A DNA stretch of 64,000 nucleotides, from the NCBI RefSeq assembly GCF_001877035.1, contig NZ_CP015756.1, positions 2,533,001 through 2,597,000 of the forward strand. Direction: 5' to 3'. Source of the DNA: Clostridium estertheticum subsp. estertheticum. Lineage in GTDB: Bacteria; Bacillota; Clostridia; Clostridiales; Clostridiaceae. The notes below the pieces were generated by a model that worked only from the letters and a program-made list of their open reading frames with translations, had not been told where the DNA came from and searched no databases. Shown here piece by piece: positions 47,295 to 57,805 of the stretch (positions within the stretch are counted from its first letter, which is position 1; each line of letters opens with the position of its first letter). The position numbers and the translations under genes were made by a program.

Positions 47295-49072
47295 TTTACC
47301 TCAGCTTTTGTAATACCAAGTTCTTTAAGCTGTTTGTCATCAACCATATTTGGTGCTTCACTCATTGGACAGTAAGCATTTTGATTTTTCGGGAAAGCAA
47401 TAACATCCTTAATGTTATCTGTTCCTGCTAAAAACATTATCATTCTATCAAGTCCAAAAGCAAGTCCGCCATGAGGTGGTGGTCCAAATTTAAATGCTTC
47501 TAGTAAGAAACCAAATCTTTCCCATGCCTTTTCCTGTGTAAATCCCAAAACCTTAAGCATAGTTTCTTGAAGCTCTGAACTATGTATTCTTATACTTCCT
47601 CCACCTAATTCTTCTCCATTTAAGACTATATCATATGCTTTAGCACGAACTCTACCTGGATCTGATTCAAGATATTGTAGATCCTCATCCATTGGCATTG
47701 TGAAAGGATGATGTGCTGCTATATATCTATTTTCTTCTTCGCTATAATCAAATAAAGGAAATTCTGTAATCCATACAAAATTAAATTCCTTATTATCTTT
47801 TAAAATTTCTAGTTCTTTAGCTACATGTAATCTTAAGGCTCCTAAACTTTGTAGTGTTATACTATCCTTATCTGCAACAATAAGCACTAAATCTCCAGTT
47901 TTTGCCTCAACCTTATCGAGTATTTCTTGCATTTGCTGTTCATTAAAGAACTTAGCCATAGGTGATTTTATCCCATCTTCTTTACATGCAATCCAGGCAA
48001 GCCCTTTTGCTCTATAAGTCTTAACAAACTCACCAAATTTGTCTAATTTTTTTCTTCCCATATCTGCAGCATTCTCAACTTTTATAGCTCTTACTGAGCC
48101 ACCATTTTCTATAGCGCTTTTAAACACTACAAATTCAGAATCTTTTACAACGCTTGTAATGTCATTAATTTCCATTCCAAATCTTATATCTGGCTTATCT
48201 GAACCATATTTACTCATAGCTTCTTTATACTTCATTCGCCTTATAGGAAGTTTAACATCTTCATTCACAACTTCCTTAAATACTTTTTTAATTAGTGCTT
48301 CGTTAATAGCCATAACATCATCTTCTTCAACAAACGACATTTCTATGTCAATTTGTGTAAACTCTGGTTGTCTATTAGCTCTCAAATCTTCATCTCTAAA
48401 ACATCTTGCAAGTTGAAAGTATTTATCATATCCAGAAACCATTAGTAATTGTTTAAATAGCTGTGGTGATTGTGGAAGTGCATAAAACATACCTGGGTAA
48501 TTTCTACTTGGGACTAGATAGTCCCTTGCACCCTCAGGAGTACTTTTTGTAAGCATAGGTGTTTCTATTTCTAAGAATCCATTTTCATCTAAAAAGTCAC
48601 GAACAACCTTAGTTGTTTTAGATCGTATCATAAATATTTTTTGCATATCTGGTCGTCTTAAATCTAGGTATCTGTATTTTAGACGTATATTTTCTGCTGC
48701 ATCTAGACCTTCTTTTATATATATAGGTGGTGTTTCTGATTCAGATAATATTTTTATGTTCTCGCCTTTAACCTCTACAAGCCCTGTTGGGAGATTTTCA
48801 TTTGGAGATTGTCTTTTAACAAGTTCACCAGTTACAGCAAGGCAGTACTCTGGTTTTACTTTATCTGCTTTTTCAAAAGCTTCTTTATTTATTTCTTCTC
48901 CAAATACTAATTGAAGTATTCCTGTTCTATCTCTTAAATCTATAAAAACAAGTCCCCCTAGATTTCTTTTTCTTTGAACCCAACCCATTACTGTTATTGT
49001 ATTTGATATGTGTGATTCTCTAAGATCTCCACACATATTGGTTCTCTTTAAACCATTTAATGCTTCTGCCAT
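47291..49072 (-). CDS. aspS: Aspartyl-tRNA synthetase
   Basis: Charges tRNA-Asp. The OB-fold anticodon domain is at residues 1-110 (VMGWVQRKRNLGGLVFIDLRDRTG), class II motifs follow (LPQSPQLFKQLLM, RCFRDEDLRANRQPEFTQIDIEMSF near 220), a bacterial GAD insertion lies in the centre, and GGLAFGLDRMIMFLAG is motif 3 near 545. The length of 593 is normal. GGAAGGAG precedes the ATG. hemZ is 79 bases upstream with no hisS between. Confidence 0.97.
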   Translation of the reverse strand: MAEALNGLKRTNMCGDLRESHISNTITVMGWVQRKRNLGGLVFIDLRDRTGILQLVFGEEINKEAFEKADKVKPEYCLAVTGELVKRQSPNENLPTGLVEVKGENIKILSESETPPIYIKEGLDAAENIRLKYRYLDLRRPDMQKIFMIRSKTTKVVRDFLDENGFLEIETPMLTKSTPEGARDYLVPSRNYPGMFYALPQSPQLFKQLLMVSGYDKYFQLARCFRDEDLRANRQPEFTQIDIEMSFVEEDDVMAINEALIKKVFKEVVNEDVKLPIRRMKYKEAMSKYGSDKPDIRFGMEINDITSVVKDSEFVVFKSAIENGGSVRAIKVENAADMGRKKLDKFGEFVKTYRAKGLAWIACKEDGIKSPMAKFFNEQQMQEILDKVEAKTGDLVLIVADKDSITLQSLGALRLHVAKELEILKDNKEFNFVWITEFPLFDYSEEENRYIAAHHPFTMPMDEDLQYLESDPGRVRAKAYDIVLNGEELGGGSIRIHSSELQETMLKVLGFTQEKAWERFGFLLEAFKFGPPPHGGLAFGLDRMIMFLAGTDNIKDVIAFPKNQNAYCPMSEAPNMVDDKQLKELGITKAEVK

Positions 49073-49151
49073 TTTATTTTTCTCCTTCCTTATTATAAAT
49101 TATATTAACACTAAAACCAGTACCCTTAGGCGCTTTAATATACATTATATT

Positions 49152-50579
49152 TTAAGCATATAATGTATTTAGTAATACAATTTTCTTATCAATCATTTCA
49201 TCTACTCTTTTTATGTATTCACGAACATCCTTTACGTTTGCGAACCTTTCATGTCTATTTTCATCTAAAAACACGACTTTAGAAACTGCATCTGCACCTA
49301 GTGCAATGACTGTTTGTTTTTCTTCAATCATTTGAATATTATAGATGCCTTCTTTAGAAATCGCTGTATATCCTATATTCTCCATATTACCTATCATATT
49401 TTTCTGCTTATACATATAATATGGTTTCATATCAAGTTTTTTTGTTAATTCTACAGTAAGCCCATACATTTTATTTAATTCTTCTTGCCCTGGAACTTCA
49501 AATCTATAATTGTTAAGCATATTTTCATGAAGCCTTGAAGCTCTTTTTATAGACATACCATGAATTGTAATACTATCAGGTTTAATCTTATAAATTTCAT
49601 TACAAGTTTTAATCATATGTGAAATTTTTTCTCCAGGTAGACCTACTATCAAATCCATATTTATATTATTAAACCCTAGTTCCCTTGCCATTTCAAACTT
49701 TTCAAAAACATCTTCTACGCAGTGATTTCTTCCAATTAATTTCAATGTATCATCATTCATTGTTTGAGGGTTAATACTTATTCGATGTACTCCATATTTT
49801 TTCATAGTAATTAATTTTTCACGTGTTATGCTATCCGGTCTTCCACATTCCACTGTAAATTCTCGCACATTGTTTCGCAAAATAAATGCATCATATATAT
49901 AATTCATTATATATTCAAATTGTTCATTGTTTATTGCTGTAGGTGTACCACCGCCAAAATATACACATTCTATATTTAGCTTCTTTTCAAGTATATACTC
50001 ACCTATACTCTTAATCTCATGGGCTAAAGCCTCAAGATAAGGCATAACAATATTTTTGCATTTGCCTATAGGATTAGAAGTAAAAGAACAATATATACAT
50101 CTAGTAGGACAAAACGGCATATCAATATAAATACTTACATTATTTTTTTCTTTATTAACAATATTTCGCTCAAACTTTGCGACATCAATACAAAGTTGTG
50201 CTTTATCTTCTCTTGTAACATGTTTTTCTTTAAACTCTGCGATTATTTTATCGTCTGATACTCCCCTTTCGAGCAAATCAAGAGCTTTTTTAGAAGGTCT
50301 AATCCCTATTATTGTACCCCATGGAAGTTCCTGAGTTGTGTTTTTTGAAAAATATATAAAAACAGCCTTTTTAACTTCATCCTTAAGTTTATATACATTG
50401 TTAACAAAATACTTAAAACTTTCAGGCTGGCCTTGTATATCTATTACAGTTTCTCCTACATTAATATTAAAATCATAATCTTCTTCTACGAACTTAATAT
50501 CTGGGAAAAAATAAAATAAATTTATGATTTGAAATACATCATAATTAAATTGTTCATTACTTAATTTTACTTTTATCAT
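49152..50579 (-). CDS. hemZ: Oxygen-independent coproporphyrinogen III dehydrogenase-like protein HemZ
   Basis: HemZ is a radical-SAM enzyme of the HemN group. The cluster-binding cysteines are C157, C161 and C164 (CPTRCIYC), followed by FGGGTPTAI. The length is 475 residues with a large N-terminal extension typical of HemZ. The usual role is oxidative decarboxylation of coproporphyrinogen, but in an organism without visible heme genes here the actual function is uncertain. AAGGAG precedes the ATG. Confidence 0.88.
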   Translation of the reverse strand: MIKVKLSNEQFNYDVFQIINLFYFFPDIKFVEEDYDFNINVGETVIDIQGQPESFKYFVNNVYKLKDEVKKAVFIYFSKNTTQELPWGTIIGIRPSKKALDLLERGVSDDKIIAEFKEKHVTREDKAQLCIDVAKFERNIVNKEKNNVSIYIDMPFCPTRCIYCSFTSNPIGKCKNIVMPYLEALAHEIKSIGEYILEKKLNIECVYFGGGTPTAINNEQFEYIMNYIYDAFILRNNVREFTVECGRPDSITREKLITMKKYGVHRISINPQTMNDDTLKLIGRNHCVEDVFEKFEMARELGFNNINMDLIVGLPGEKISHMIKTCNEIYKIKPDSITIHGMSIKRASRLHENMLNNYRFEVPGQEELNKMYGLTVELTKKLDMKPYYMYKQKNMIGNMENIGYTAISKEGIYNIQMIEEKQTVIALGADAVSKVVFLDENRHERFANVKDVREYIKRVDEMIDKKIVLLNTLYA

Positions 50580-50632
50580 CTTAACTCCTTAATAAACATA
50601 GTGTATAATATCATAATATATTATACACCATA

Positions 50633-51241
50633 TTAATCCTGTAAAAATGGATTGTTTAATTTTTCTTTATTTATTGTACTGCTAGGTCCGTGACCAGGAT
50701 AGACCAAGGTGTCACCTGAAAGGCACAAAAGCTTTGATTTAATACTATTAATTATAGCATTAAAGTCTCCTCCTACGAAATCTGTTCTCCCTATAGAACC
50801 TGCAAAAAGTGTATCCCCAGTAAACGAACATTTGCCTGTTAAAAAACTCATGCCACCCGGTGTATGCCCTGGAGTATCTACACAAGTAATTTGAATGTTT
50901 TCAATTTTTATTATATCACCATCACTTAATAATTTATCTGCACCACCTTTAATAAGAGGTCCAAATAAATACTCACCTTTAGTTATTAAATCATCATCTT
51001 TTTTGTTTATACAAACTATTGCATTTGTTATTGCTTTAAGTTCACAAACTCCCGATGTATGATCTACATGACCATGTGTTAAAAGTATATACTTAACTTT
51101 CGCACCCATATTGTTTATTACTTTAACAATATCATCAACATCTCCACCTGGATCAATCACTACCGCTTCACCTGTGTTTTTATCCATTACAATATAACAA
51201 TTTGCTCCATATATTCCTGCTATAACTTTTTTAATTTCCAT
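50633..51241 (-). CDS. MBL-fold metallohydrolase, hydroxyacylglutathione hydrolase-like (YqgX type)
   Basis: Metallo-beta-lactamase-fold hydrolase of 202 residues. The metal motif THGHVDHTSG lies near residue 55, with further ligands in DTPGHTPGGM and TGDTLF. The N-terminal GANCYIVMD and the distance of the ligands match the glyoxalase II-like YqgX family. Substrate not determined. GGAGG precedes the ATG. It lies between dtd and hemZ, as in other clostridia. Confidence 0.85.
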   Translation of the reverse strand: MEIKKVIAGIYGANCYIVMDKNTGEAVVIDPGGDVDDIVKVINNMGAKVKYILLTHGHVDHTSGVCELKAITNAIVCINKKDDDLITKGEYLFGPLIKGGADKLLSDGDIIKIENIQITCVDTPGHTPGGMSFLTGKCSFTGDTLFAGSIGRTDFVGGDFNAIINSIKSKLLCLSGDTLVYPGHGPSSTINKEKLNNPFLQD

Positions 51242-51251
51242 TCTAATCCTC

Positions 51252-51698
51252 CTAGAAATCTTTCTTACTCTCTAAAAGCAGAGTTACTGGGCCATCATTT
51301 TGGATATAAACCTGCATATCCGCCCCAAATTCTCCAGTTTTAACTTCGCCTATTACCTCTGCACACTGTTTTACAAACTCTAAATACAATTTTTCGGATT
51401 GCTCGCCACCAAGGGCTCTCATAAAACTTGGTCTTCTGCCTTTCCTACAATCTCCATATAATGTGAATTGTGACACTATAAGAAGTTCTCCTCCAACATC
51501 TATTAAAGATTTGTTCATTTTATCATCTTCATCAAAAATTCTAAGATTTAAAATTTTATCCTTTAAGTACTTTATATCATCTATTGTATCTCCATCGCAT
51601 ATTCCAACTAAAACATTTAAACCAAACCCTATTTCACTAACTACTTTGCCACTCACTTCAACCCTTGATGATTTAACTCTTTGAACTACTGCTCTCAT
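51252..51698 (-). CDS. dtd: D-aminoacyl-tRNA deacylase
   Basis: Dtd hydrolyses D-aminoacyl-tRNAs as proof-reading. The family signatures are at the N-terminus ([15 protein letters not shown]), [17 protein letters not shown] near residue 78, and the catalytic GPVTLLLES near the C-terminus. Its 148 residues match the family. GGAGA precedes the ATG. It is the gene after relA, the typical order in firmicutes. Confidence 0.96.
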   Translation of the reverse strand: MRAVVQRVKSSRVEVSGKVVSEIGFGLNVLVGICDGDTIDDIKYLKDKILNLRIFDEDDKMNKSLIDVGGELLIVSQFTLYGDCRKGRRPSFMRALGGEQSEKLYLEFVKQCAEVIGEVKTGEFGADMQVYIQNDGPVTLLLESKKDF

Positions 51699-51730
51699 AA
51701 CTACATCTCCTAAATAAAATAAAACAATTC

Positions 51731-53914
51731 TTAATTTTTAATCCTATAAACTTCTAATACACCAGATAATTTAGCTATTTTCTTTTGTAATTCTTTCAAA
51801 TTATCTATTCCTGCAACTTTTAACTTTATATTTATTAAGGCAACATTATTTTTTAAAGTTTTTGCATTTATTGAATAAAGCTGGGTTTTAGTTAACGTTA
51901 TTATCTCCATTATACTAGATAATAGACCATATTTGTCATCTGCTTTAATTTGAATTTCGGTAATATAGCCTTTCCCCTCTGAAACTCCCCAGCTTACTTC
52001 AACCACCTTATTTGCATCATTATTCATTAGGGATTTAGCGTTTTTACAATCACGTCTATGAACAGAAACTCCACGACCCATTGTTATATAACCTATTATT
52101 TCGTCTCCTGGAACTGGGTTACAGCATTTAGCGAAACGTACAAGTAGATTTCCTTCACCTTTAACTATTAACCCTGAATAATCCAATTTCTTTTTATCAT
52201 CTTTGCCTATAGTCTTAGTTATCTTTTCCTCAATATCCTCAACCGTCATGTTTTCTTGTTTATTTTTATTCTCATAAACTTCTTTCAATCTATTAACTAC
52301 AGTTGAAGGCATAATATCTCCCACTCCAACATATGCAAATAAATCATCTAAACTTCTAAAGTTATATTTTTTATATATTTTTTCTATTGCTTCACCCTTA
52401 GCAATCACTCCAAAATTATATTCTTGTCTTTTGGATTCACGTTCTAATAATTCTTTACCTTTTTCAATGCTTTCTTCTCTTTTGGACTTTTTAAACCAGG
52501 CCTTGATTTTACTCTTAGCTTGATTACTTTTTGTAATATTTAGCCAATCAATGTTAGGCCCCTTAGCCGTAGGTGAAGTTATAACTTCAACTATTTCTCC
52601 AGTTTTTAAGTGATATTCAAGTGGCACCATTCTTCCATTTACTTTTGCACCCATACATTTATTTCCAATATCTGTATGTATTCTATATGCAAAATCAATT
52701 GGAGTTGCATCTAAAGGTAAGTTAATAACCTCACCTTTAGGCGTAAATACGAAAACTTCATCTGAGAATAAATCAATTTTAAAACCTTCCATAAATTCTT
52801 CTGCATCAAAAGTTTCTCCTTGCCATTCAAGAATATCCTTTAGCCATGAAAGTTTAGAATCAAGATTTTTATCATCACTTTGATCTGTACCCTCTTTATA
52901 TTTCCAATGAGCTGCAATACCATACTCTGCAGTTTTGTGCATCTCATAGGTTCTAATCTGTATTTCAAAAGGTTTCCCATGTGGTCCTATTACTGTTGAA
53001 TGAAGTGACTGATACATATTAGGTTTTGGCATAGCAATATAATCTTTAAATCTTCCTGGAATTGGTTTATAAACTGTATGTACTATCCCTAAAGCAGCAT
53101 AGCAATTACCAATATCATTAACTAAAATTCTAACGGCAGTCAAATCAAAAACTTGATCTATAGTTTTATTTTGGGTAACCATCTTTCTGTATATACTGTA
53201 AAAATGCTTTGGTCTACCATCAAGTTCAGCTTCTATTCCAACAATATTTAAGTTATATTTTAATTCCTCCATTATATTGTTAATGTTATCTTCACGCTCA
53301 ACTCGTTTTTCAGCAATTTTTCTTACTAGATTATAATATTCATTTGGGTTTAAATACCTAAGTGATAAATCCTCAAGTTCCCATTTTATTTTAGACATTC
53401 CAAGCCTATGTGCCAGCGGAGCATAGATATCCAAAGTTTCTTTTGCCTTTTGTTTTTGTTTTGCAATCGGCATATATTTAAGCGTTCGCATATTATGAAG
53501 TCTATCTGCAAGCTTAATAAGAATAACTCTAATATCTTTTGCCATAGCAAGTAACATTTTACGAACATTATCAGCTTGTTCCTCTTCCTTAGTCTTATAT
53601 TTTATGAGACCAAGCTTAGTAACGCCTTCCACTAAATTTGCTACTTCTATATTAAATTCTCTGCTTACATCTTCAAAAGTATATACTGTATCCTCAATTA
53701 CATCATGAAGTAAGCCAGCAACAATTGTACTAGCATCAAGTCCCATTTCTGCTAAAATACATGCTACTTCTACTGGATGAACTATATATGGTTCACCAGA
53801 TTCTCTCTTTTGCTCTTTATGTGCAGCATAAGAAAAATTAAATGCTTTAATAATAAGGTCTTTGTCTACATTATTACAATTATTTTCAATCTTAGATAAT
53901 AATTTTTCTAACAT
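51731..53914 (-). CDS. relA: Bifunctional (p)ppGpp synthetase/hydrolase RelA/SpoT (Rel)
   Basis: Rel makes and degrades (p)ppGpp, the alarmone of the stringent response. An HD hydrolase domain is present ([20 protein letters not shown] and [10 protein letters not shown], both His-Asp sites intact near residues 30-75), then the synthetase domain (about 230-340), a TGS domain (about 390-450), a zinc-finger region with [13 protein letters not shown] near 615, and a C-terminal ACT domain. The length of 727 is normal. GGAG precedes the ATG. Confidence 0.96.
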   Translation of the reverse strand: MLEKLLSKIENNCNNVDKDLIIKAFNFSYAAHKEQKRESGEPYIVHPVEVACILAEMGLDASTIVAGLLHDVIEDTVYTFEDVSREFNIEVANLVEGVTKLGLIKYKTKEEEQADNVRKMLLAMAKDIRVILIKLADRLHNMRTLKYMPIAKQKQKAKETLDIYAPLAHRLGMSKIKWELEDLSLRYLNPNEYYNLVRKIAEKRVEREDNINNIMEELKYNLNIVGIEAELDGRPKHFYSIYRKMVTQNKTIDQVFDLTAVRILVNDIGNCYAALGIVHTVYKPIPGRFKDYIAMPKPNMYQSLHSTVIGPHGKPFEIQIRTYEMHKTAEYGIAAHWKYKEGTDQSDDKNLDSKLSWLKDILEWQGETFDAEEFMEGFKIDLFSDEVFVFTPKGEVINLPLDATPIDFAYRIHTDIGNKCMGAKVNGRMVPLEYHLKTGEIVEVITSPTAKGPNIDWLNITKSNQAKSKIKAWFKKSKREESIEKGKELLERESKRQEYNFGVIAKGEAIEKIYKKYNFRSLDDLFAYVGVGDIMPSTVVNRLKEVYENKNKQENMTVEDIEEKITKTIGKDDKKKLDYSGLIVKGEGNLLVRFAKCCNPVPGDEIIGYITMGRGVSVHRRDCKNAKSLMNNDANKVVEVSWGVSEGKGYITEIQIKADDKYGLLSSIMEIITLTKTQLYSINAKTLKNNVALINIKLKVAGIDNLKELQKKIAKLSGVLEVYRIKN

Positions 53915-53937
53915 GCTTATACACTCCTAAAATCAAA

Positions 53938-53957
53938 GGCTGGTTAAATAACCAGCC
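53938..53957 (-). terminator. Stem-loop between apt and relA, likely terminator
   Basis: A 20-base nearly uninterrupted palindrome (9-bp stem, 2-base loop) is followed in the minus-strand transcript by TTTGATTTT. It sits about 24 bases before the relA start codon, so it may control relA expression. Confidence 0.55.
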
Positions 53958-54030
53958 AATACTTTTTACTAACATTATATAGTAATTTGTAGAATTATGC
54001 AATTTTAATTTATTCACTAAATAACCTAGA

Positions 54031-54549
54031 CTAACTATTATATTTTACAAGAGACATTATATCATAATCCTTAAGTTTCTCTTTCCCATGAAGATCTGTA
54101 AGTTCTATTACAAAGTTTAAAGAAATAACATCTCCACCCATTTGTTCTATAAGTTTTGTTACCGCTGCAACTGTTCCACCAGTAGCAAGTAAATCGTCTA
54201 CAATAACTACTCTTTGTCCAGGCTTTATTGCATCCTTATGTATTTCAAGTTTATCAGTTCCATATTCAAGTTCGTACTCAATTTGCAGCGTTTCATAAGG
54301 TAACTTACCAGGTTTTCTAACTGGTACAAATCCTGCTCCAAGAGCATAGGCTACAGGTACCCCAAATAAAAAGCCTCTTGCCTCTGGTCCCACTATAACA
54401 TCTATTTGCTTATCTCTTAAATATTCAACGATATCATCTATTGTCTGCTTAAGAACCTTTCCATCTTGTAATATGGTAGTTATATCTTTAAAACTAATAC
54501 CTTCCTTGGGAAAGTTTTCTATTACTCTAATGCTATTTTTAAGTTCCAT
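54031..54549 (-). CDS. apt: Adenine phosphoribosyltransferase
   Basis: Apt makes AMP from adenine and PRPP in purine salvage. Its 172 residues have the N-terminal [12 protein letters not shown] region and the PRPP-binding loop [12 protein letters not shown] near residue 124. The ATG follows AGGGGGAT. It lies after the RecJ-like gene and before relA, the usual recJ-apt-relA order. Confidence 0.97.
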   Translation of the reverse strand: MELKNSIRVIENFPKEGISFKDITTILQDGKVLKQTIDDIVEYLRDKQIDVIVGPEARGFLFGVPVAYALGAGFVPVRKPGKLPYETLQIEYELEYGTDKLEIHKDAIKPGQRVVIVDDLLATGGTVAAVTKLIEQMGGDVISLNFVIELTDLHGKEKLKDYDIMSLVKYNS

Positions 54550-54605
54550 TGTTATCCCCCTAAATTAAATAATACATTATCTTCACTCTTGCCATATACT
54601 AAACA

Positions 54606-55478
54606 TTATATACTATTTTCAAGTTCCTTATCTAAATATTTTGATATTTGTAGTGCCCTATTTTTCTCTGTTGTTATAAATAACTCGACAACAATTTTAG
54701 CATTATCCATTTTTCCAACAGGATTAATTGTTGGTTTTACCGTGGATGCTAATTTTAGAACTGTTGACTCATTAATAATATTAATATTATGTATTTTTAT
54801 CAACGCACAAATCCCATAATTAGTTGTACAATTTAATTGCTTAATACCTTCTTCGACTATTATTTTATTTTCACTTTCAATCTTTTTCTTGCTATATATA
54901 GTACCTATCATTACCAAATCCATATATTTGTTTACAGATTTCATCTTGTAGTAAGTTGAAATCGCTTGAGCCAGTTTAAACGTCATCCCACAGGTGCATA
55001 ATTCCTTAAATGGGTAATTGCATCCCTTTTGCTTTGGATTGACAACTATAGTGTGTGGGACGTGTTTAATCGGTTTGTGAAAATCAGTAATTATAACATC
55101 TATCCCAATACTTTTACATAGTTCTACTTCACTAAAAGAATTAGTACCACAACCTAACGTTATTATAAGTCCAGGCCCTAAATATTTTATATGACCAGTA
55201 ATATCTTTTTCAACTAAATCGCGATTTTCACTAAGTTCACCAGGTATAAAATACTCAACATCAGCATTTACAAACTTTAAAACTAACATCAACAAAGATA
55301 TTGCAGTAATACTATCCACATCGTAAAATCCATATAAGACAATTTTTTCTCTATAATTTATCGCTTTTATAATCCTTTTTAATGCATCCTCCATTCCCTT
55401 TAATAAAAATGGATTATACATGTTATATTCTATAAAATCATTATTATTCTTTTGTATGTCTTTAAAAAAATCCACCAT
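54606..55478 (-). CDS. Truncated, catalytically degenerate RecJ-like (DHH family) protein
   Basis: At 290 residues this is about half a RecJ (commonly over 550). The DHH-domain backbone is recognisable, with IVVNPKQKGCNYPFKEL and GMTFKLAQAI. The metal motifs are altered: DYDxDG is now FYDVDS (residues 51-56), the second Asp motif reads TLGCGT (107-112), and DHH reads DFH (132-134). A further acidic motif after DLVMIGT is lost. DHHA1 and later domains are absent, and only 56 bases separate its end from apt. The single open frame argues against a recent pseudogene. GAGGAG precedes the ATG. Function is unknown. Confidence 0.8.
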   Translation of the reverse strand: MVDFFKDIQKNNNDFIEYNMYNPFLLKGMEDALKRIIKAINYREKIVLYGFYDVDSITAISLLMLVLKFVNADVEYFIPGELSENRDLVEKDITGHIKYLGPGLIITLGCGTNSFSEVELCKSIGIDVIITDFHKPIKHVPHTIVVNPKQKGCNYPFKELCTCGMTFKLAQAISTYYKMKSVNKYMDLVMIGTIYSKKKIESENKIIVEEGIKQLNCTTNYGICALIKIHNINIINESTVLKLASTVKPTINPVGKMDNAKIVVELFITTEKNRALQISKYLDKELENSI

Positions 55479-55534
55479 AAAAACTCCTCGATATTAATAG
55501 AAAATATATAGTTATAGTTTTCTATTATGTAAAA

Positions 55535-55588
55535 TAAAAAAAACAAAGAAGTAATTAATACATCATACTTCTCTGTCCTTTGTTTTTA
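55535..55588 (-). terminator. Intrinsic terminator after secF
   Basis: A stem of about 14 pairs with a 6-base bulge and a run of eight T on the minus strand just past the secF stop codon. It separates secDF from the RecJ-like gene. Confidence 0.8.
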
Positions 55589-55616
55589 ATTGTTTGAATC
55601 GAACTATTAATTGCGA

Positions 55617-56483
55617 TTATGCAGTTACTTTCTTAGTTCTTTTCTTAAGAAATGCCCACATAGGACTTGCTATAAAGATTGAAGAATAACATCCAACTCC
55701 TATACCAATTAACAGTGGACCACTAAGATCTCTTAACGCTGGTACGAATATCCATACCGAAAATATACAAATTAAAACTGTAAGAACTGTATTTATTGAT
55801 CTAGCCATTGTTTGTGTAACACTGGTATTAGTAATTTCTACTATAGTTGCTTTTCTCATAATTCTCTGATTTTCTCTTATTCTATCAAATATAACAATAG
55901 TATCATTAATAGAATAACCAACTACAGTAAGAATAGCCGCTATAAATGTTGCATTTACCGCTATTTGAAATACTGCATATACTGTAATAGTAATTAATAT
56001 ATCATGTAGCAATGCAAGTATTGCAGAAGCTGCAAATTTAAATTCAAATCTAAAACCAACATAAACTAACATGAAAAGCATAGCAACAATTAAAGCACCC
56101 ACTGCTTTTGTCTTTAATTCAGAACCAATAGATGCACCAATTGTATCTTCTGAAACTAAAGTACTAGATTTAAATTGTGTCTTAATTTCTTTTAACATGG
56201 TTGCTGTTTCATCAGCTGAAAGAGCATCGCTTTTTACAGTTATTTCGATCTCTTTAGCATCATTTATCGTTTTGGATAAATATTCACCCTTTGCATGTTT
56301 ATCAATTATTTTATCTACATCTGACTTATCAAATTTTTGATTCATATTTACAGTAATTGCTGTACCACCTTTAAAATCTATACCTAAGTTTAGACCTTTA
56401 GTTGCTATGACCCCCATTCCTATTACAATTATAATTAGAGATATAGAAAACCATAATTTAGTCTTTTCAACTATCTTTAGCAT
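55617..56483 (-). CDS. secF: Protein translocase subunit SecF
   Basis: SecF with SecD forms a proton-driven helper of the Sec translocon. It is 288 residues with six predicted membrane helices, the first at about 11-30. The large extracytoplasmic loop spans about residues 35-130. The motif GIDFKGGTAI near residue 35 and SINDTIVIFDRIREN near 190 are family signatures. The start follows GAGGGGG, and the gap to the secD stop codon is four bases. Confidence 0.95.
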   Translation of the reverse strand: MLKIVEKTKLWFSISLIIIVIGMGVIATKGLNLGIDFKGGTAITVNMNQKFDKSDVDKIIDKHAKGEYLSKTINDAKEIEITVKSDALSADETATMLKEIKTQFKSSTLVSEDTIGASIGSELKTKAVGALIVAMLFMLVYVGFRFEFKFAASAILALLHDILITITVYAVFQIAVNATFIAAILTVVGYSINDTIVIFDRIRENQRIMRKATIVEITNTSVTQTMARSINTVLTVLICIFSVWIFVPALRDLSGPLLIGIGVGCYSSIFIASPMWAFLKKRTKKVTA

Positions 56484-56487
56484 ATGT

Positions 56488-57726
56488 TTACCCCCTCTTT
56501 ACGCCAAAATGAGATGTTTTACTTATTAGTCCCATTTCAACTGCTAATTTCAATAAAAATTTAGTACATGTAAGTGCTGTAAATATACTTATAATTGTAC
56601 CAACTACTAGTGTTAGTGCAAAACCTTTAACCGAACCCGTTCCCATCATATAAAGAACTAAACCCGCAACTATAGTTGTTATATTTGAATCTAATATTGA
56701 TGGAAGTGCTCTATGGAAACCAGCATGTACTGAAGATTTTATTGATTTTCCAGTTTTAAGTTCTTCTCTCATTCTCTCGAATATTAACACATTAGCATCT
56801 ACTGCCATACCAATCGTAAGTAGGAATCCAGCAATACCTGAAAGTGTTAAAGTAGCATTCATAGCTGAGAATGCTCCGAGAACCAAAACAACATATAACA
56901 ATAAAGATATATCTGCAATAACCCCTGGTGCCCTATAATATAAAAGCATAAATAGGAATACAAGTAATATTGCTACGACTCCCGCCTTCATACTTTGTGC
57001 CATTGCTGCTTCTCCTAAAGTAGCTCCAACTGTTTTAACTGAAACAGCTTTTAAAGATACAGGCAATGCTCCTGATTTAATAATTTGTGATTTTGTTGTA
57101 GCTTCTGCTAATGTTGCAAACCCACTAATTTCGGCCCTACCATCGGTAATAGCTACTTTTACATTAGGAGCAGTTAATACATCTGCATCCATGTAAACAG
57201 TAATTACTTGTCCTATAAATTTCTGAGTTGCTACTGCAAACTTTGTCCTTCCTGAGTCATGAAGTACAAGATTTATAACAGGTTTATTATCTTGACCGTA
57301 TGCTGCAGTGGCATCTTTTACATCTTTACCAGTAAGAATTGTTGCTTTATCAGGACCAACAAATTTAAGTTCTCCTGATTTAGCAACCGTATCAAGAATT
57401 TCCTTAGAATCAAATTTACCTGGTATTTCGATTCTAATTCTATTAAGACCTTCTTTGGCAACTAATGTTTCACTTATTCCCATTTTGTTAACTCTCATAG
57501 AAATAAGTTCAATAGCCCTGTCTAAAGTTTTTGCATCAACTGCTCCACCTTTAACTTCTTCTAATACTGAAATTCCACCTTGTATGTCTAACCCTTTGTT
57601 TATTGTTTGAGTAAATGGTTTAACCCTATAGTCTCCTATTGTAAATCCGTGAAATCCTGTAAATGCTAATAATCCAACAACACAAACACTGATTAGAAAC
57701 AGTATCGTACTTTTCTTCTTTTTCAT
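56488..57726 (-). CDS. secD: Protein translocase subunit SecD
   Basis: SecD partner, 412 residues with an N-terminal membrane helix, a large extracytoplasmic domain (about 40-230), and five C-terminal helices with the motif GMAVDANVLIFERMREEL near residue 305. An in-frame GTG five codons earlier is possible, but GAGGGGG near the ATG at 57726 supports the chosen start. It is co-transcribed with secF. Confidence 0.95.
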   Translation of the reverse strand: MKKKKSTILFLISVCVVGLLAFTGFHGFTIGDYRVKPFTQTINKGLDIQGGISVLEEVKGGAVDAKTLDRAIELISMRVNKMGISETLVAKEGLNRIRIEIPGKFDSKEILDTVAKSGELKFVGPDKATILTGKDVKDATAAYGQDNKPVINLVLHDSGRTKFAVATQKFIGQVITVYMDADVLTAPNVKVAITDGRAEISGFATLAEATTKSQIIKSGALPVSLKAVSVKTVGATLGEAAMAQSMKAGVVAILLVFLFMLLYYRAPGVIADISLLLYVVLVLGAFSAMNATLTLSGIAGFLLTIGMAVDANVLIFERMREELKTGKSIKSSVHAGFHRALPSILDSNITTIVAGLVLYMMGTGSVKGFALTLVVGTIISIFTALTCTKFLLKLAVEMGLISKTSHFGVKRG

Positions 57727-57805
57727 GTTTATCCCCCTCACTGTTTACTCATAACTGCAATTATATTATGATTAACAAATTTAGTCAATCTTACCTAAAT
57801 ATAAT

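Noticed and set aside
54606-55478. RecJ-like gene considered as a frameshifted full-length recJ
   Set aside because: The space to apt is only about 56 bases and no DHHA1 sequence appears in other frames, so the C-terminal half is deleted, not frameshifted.
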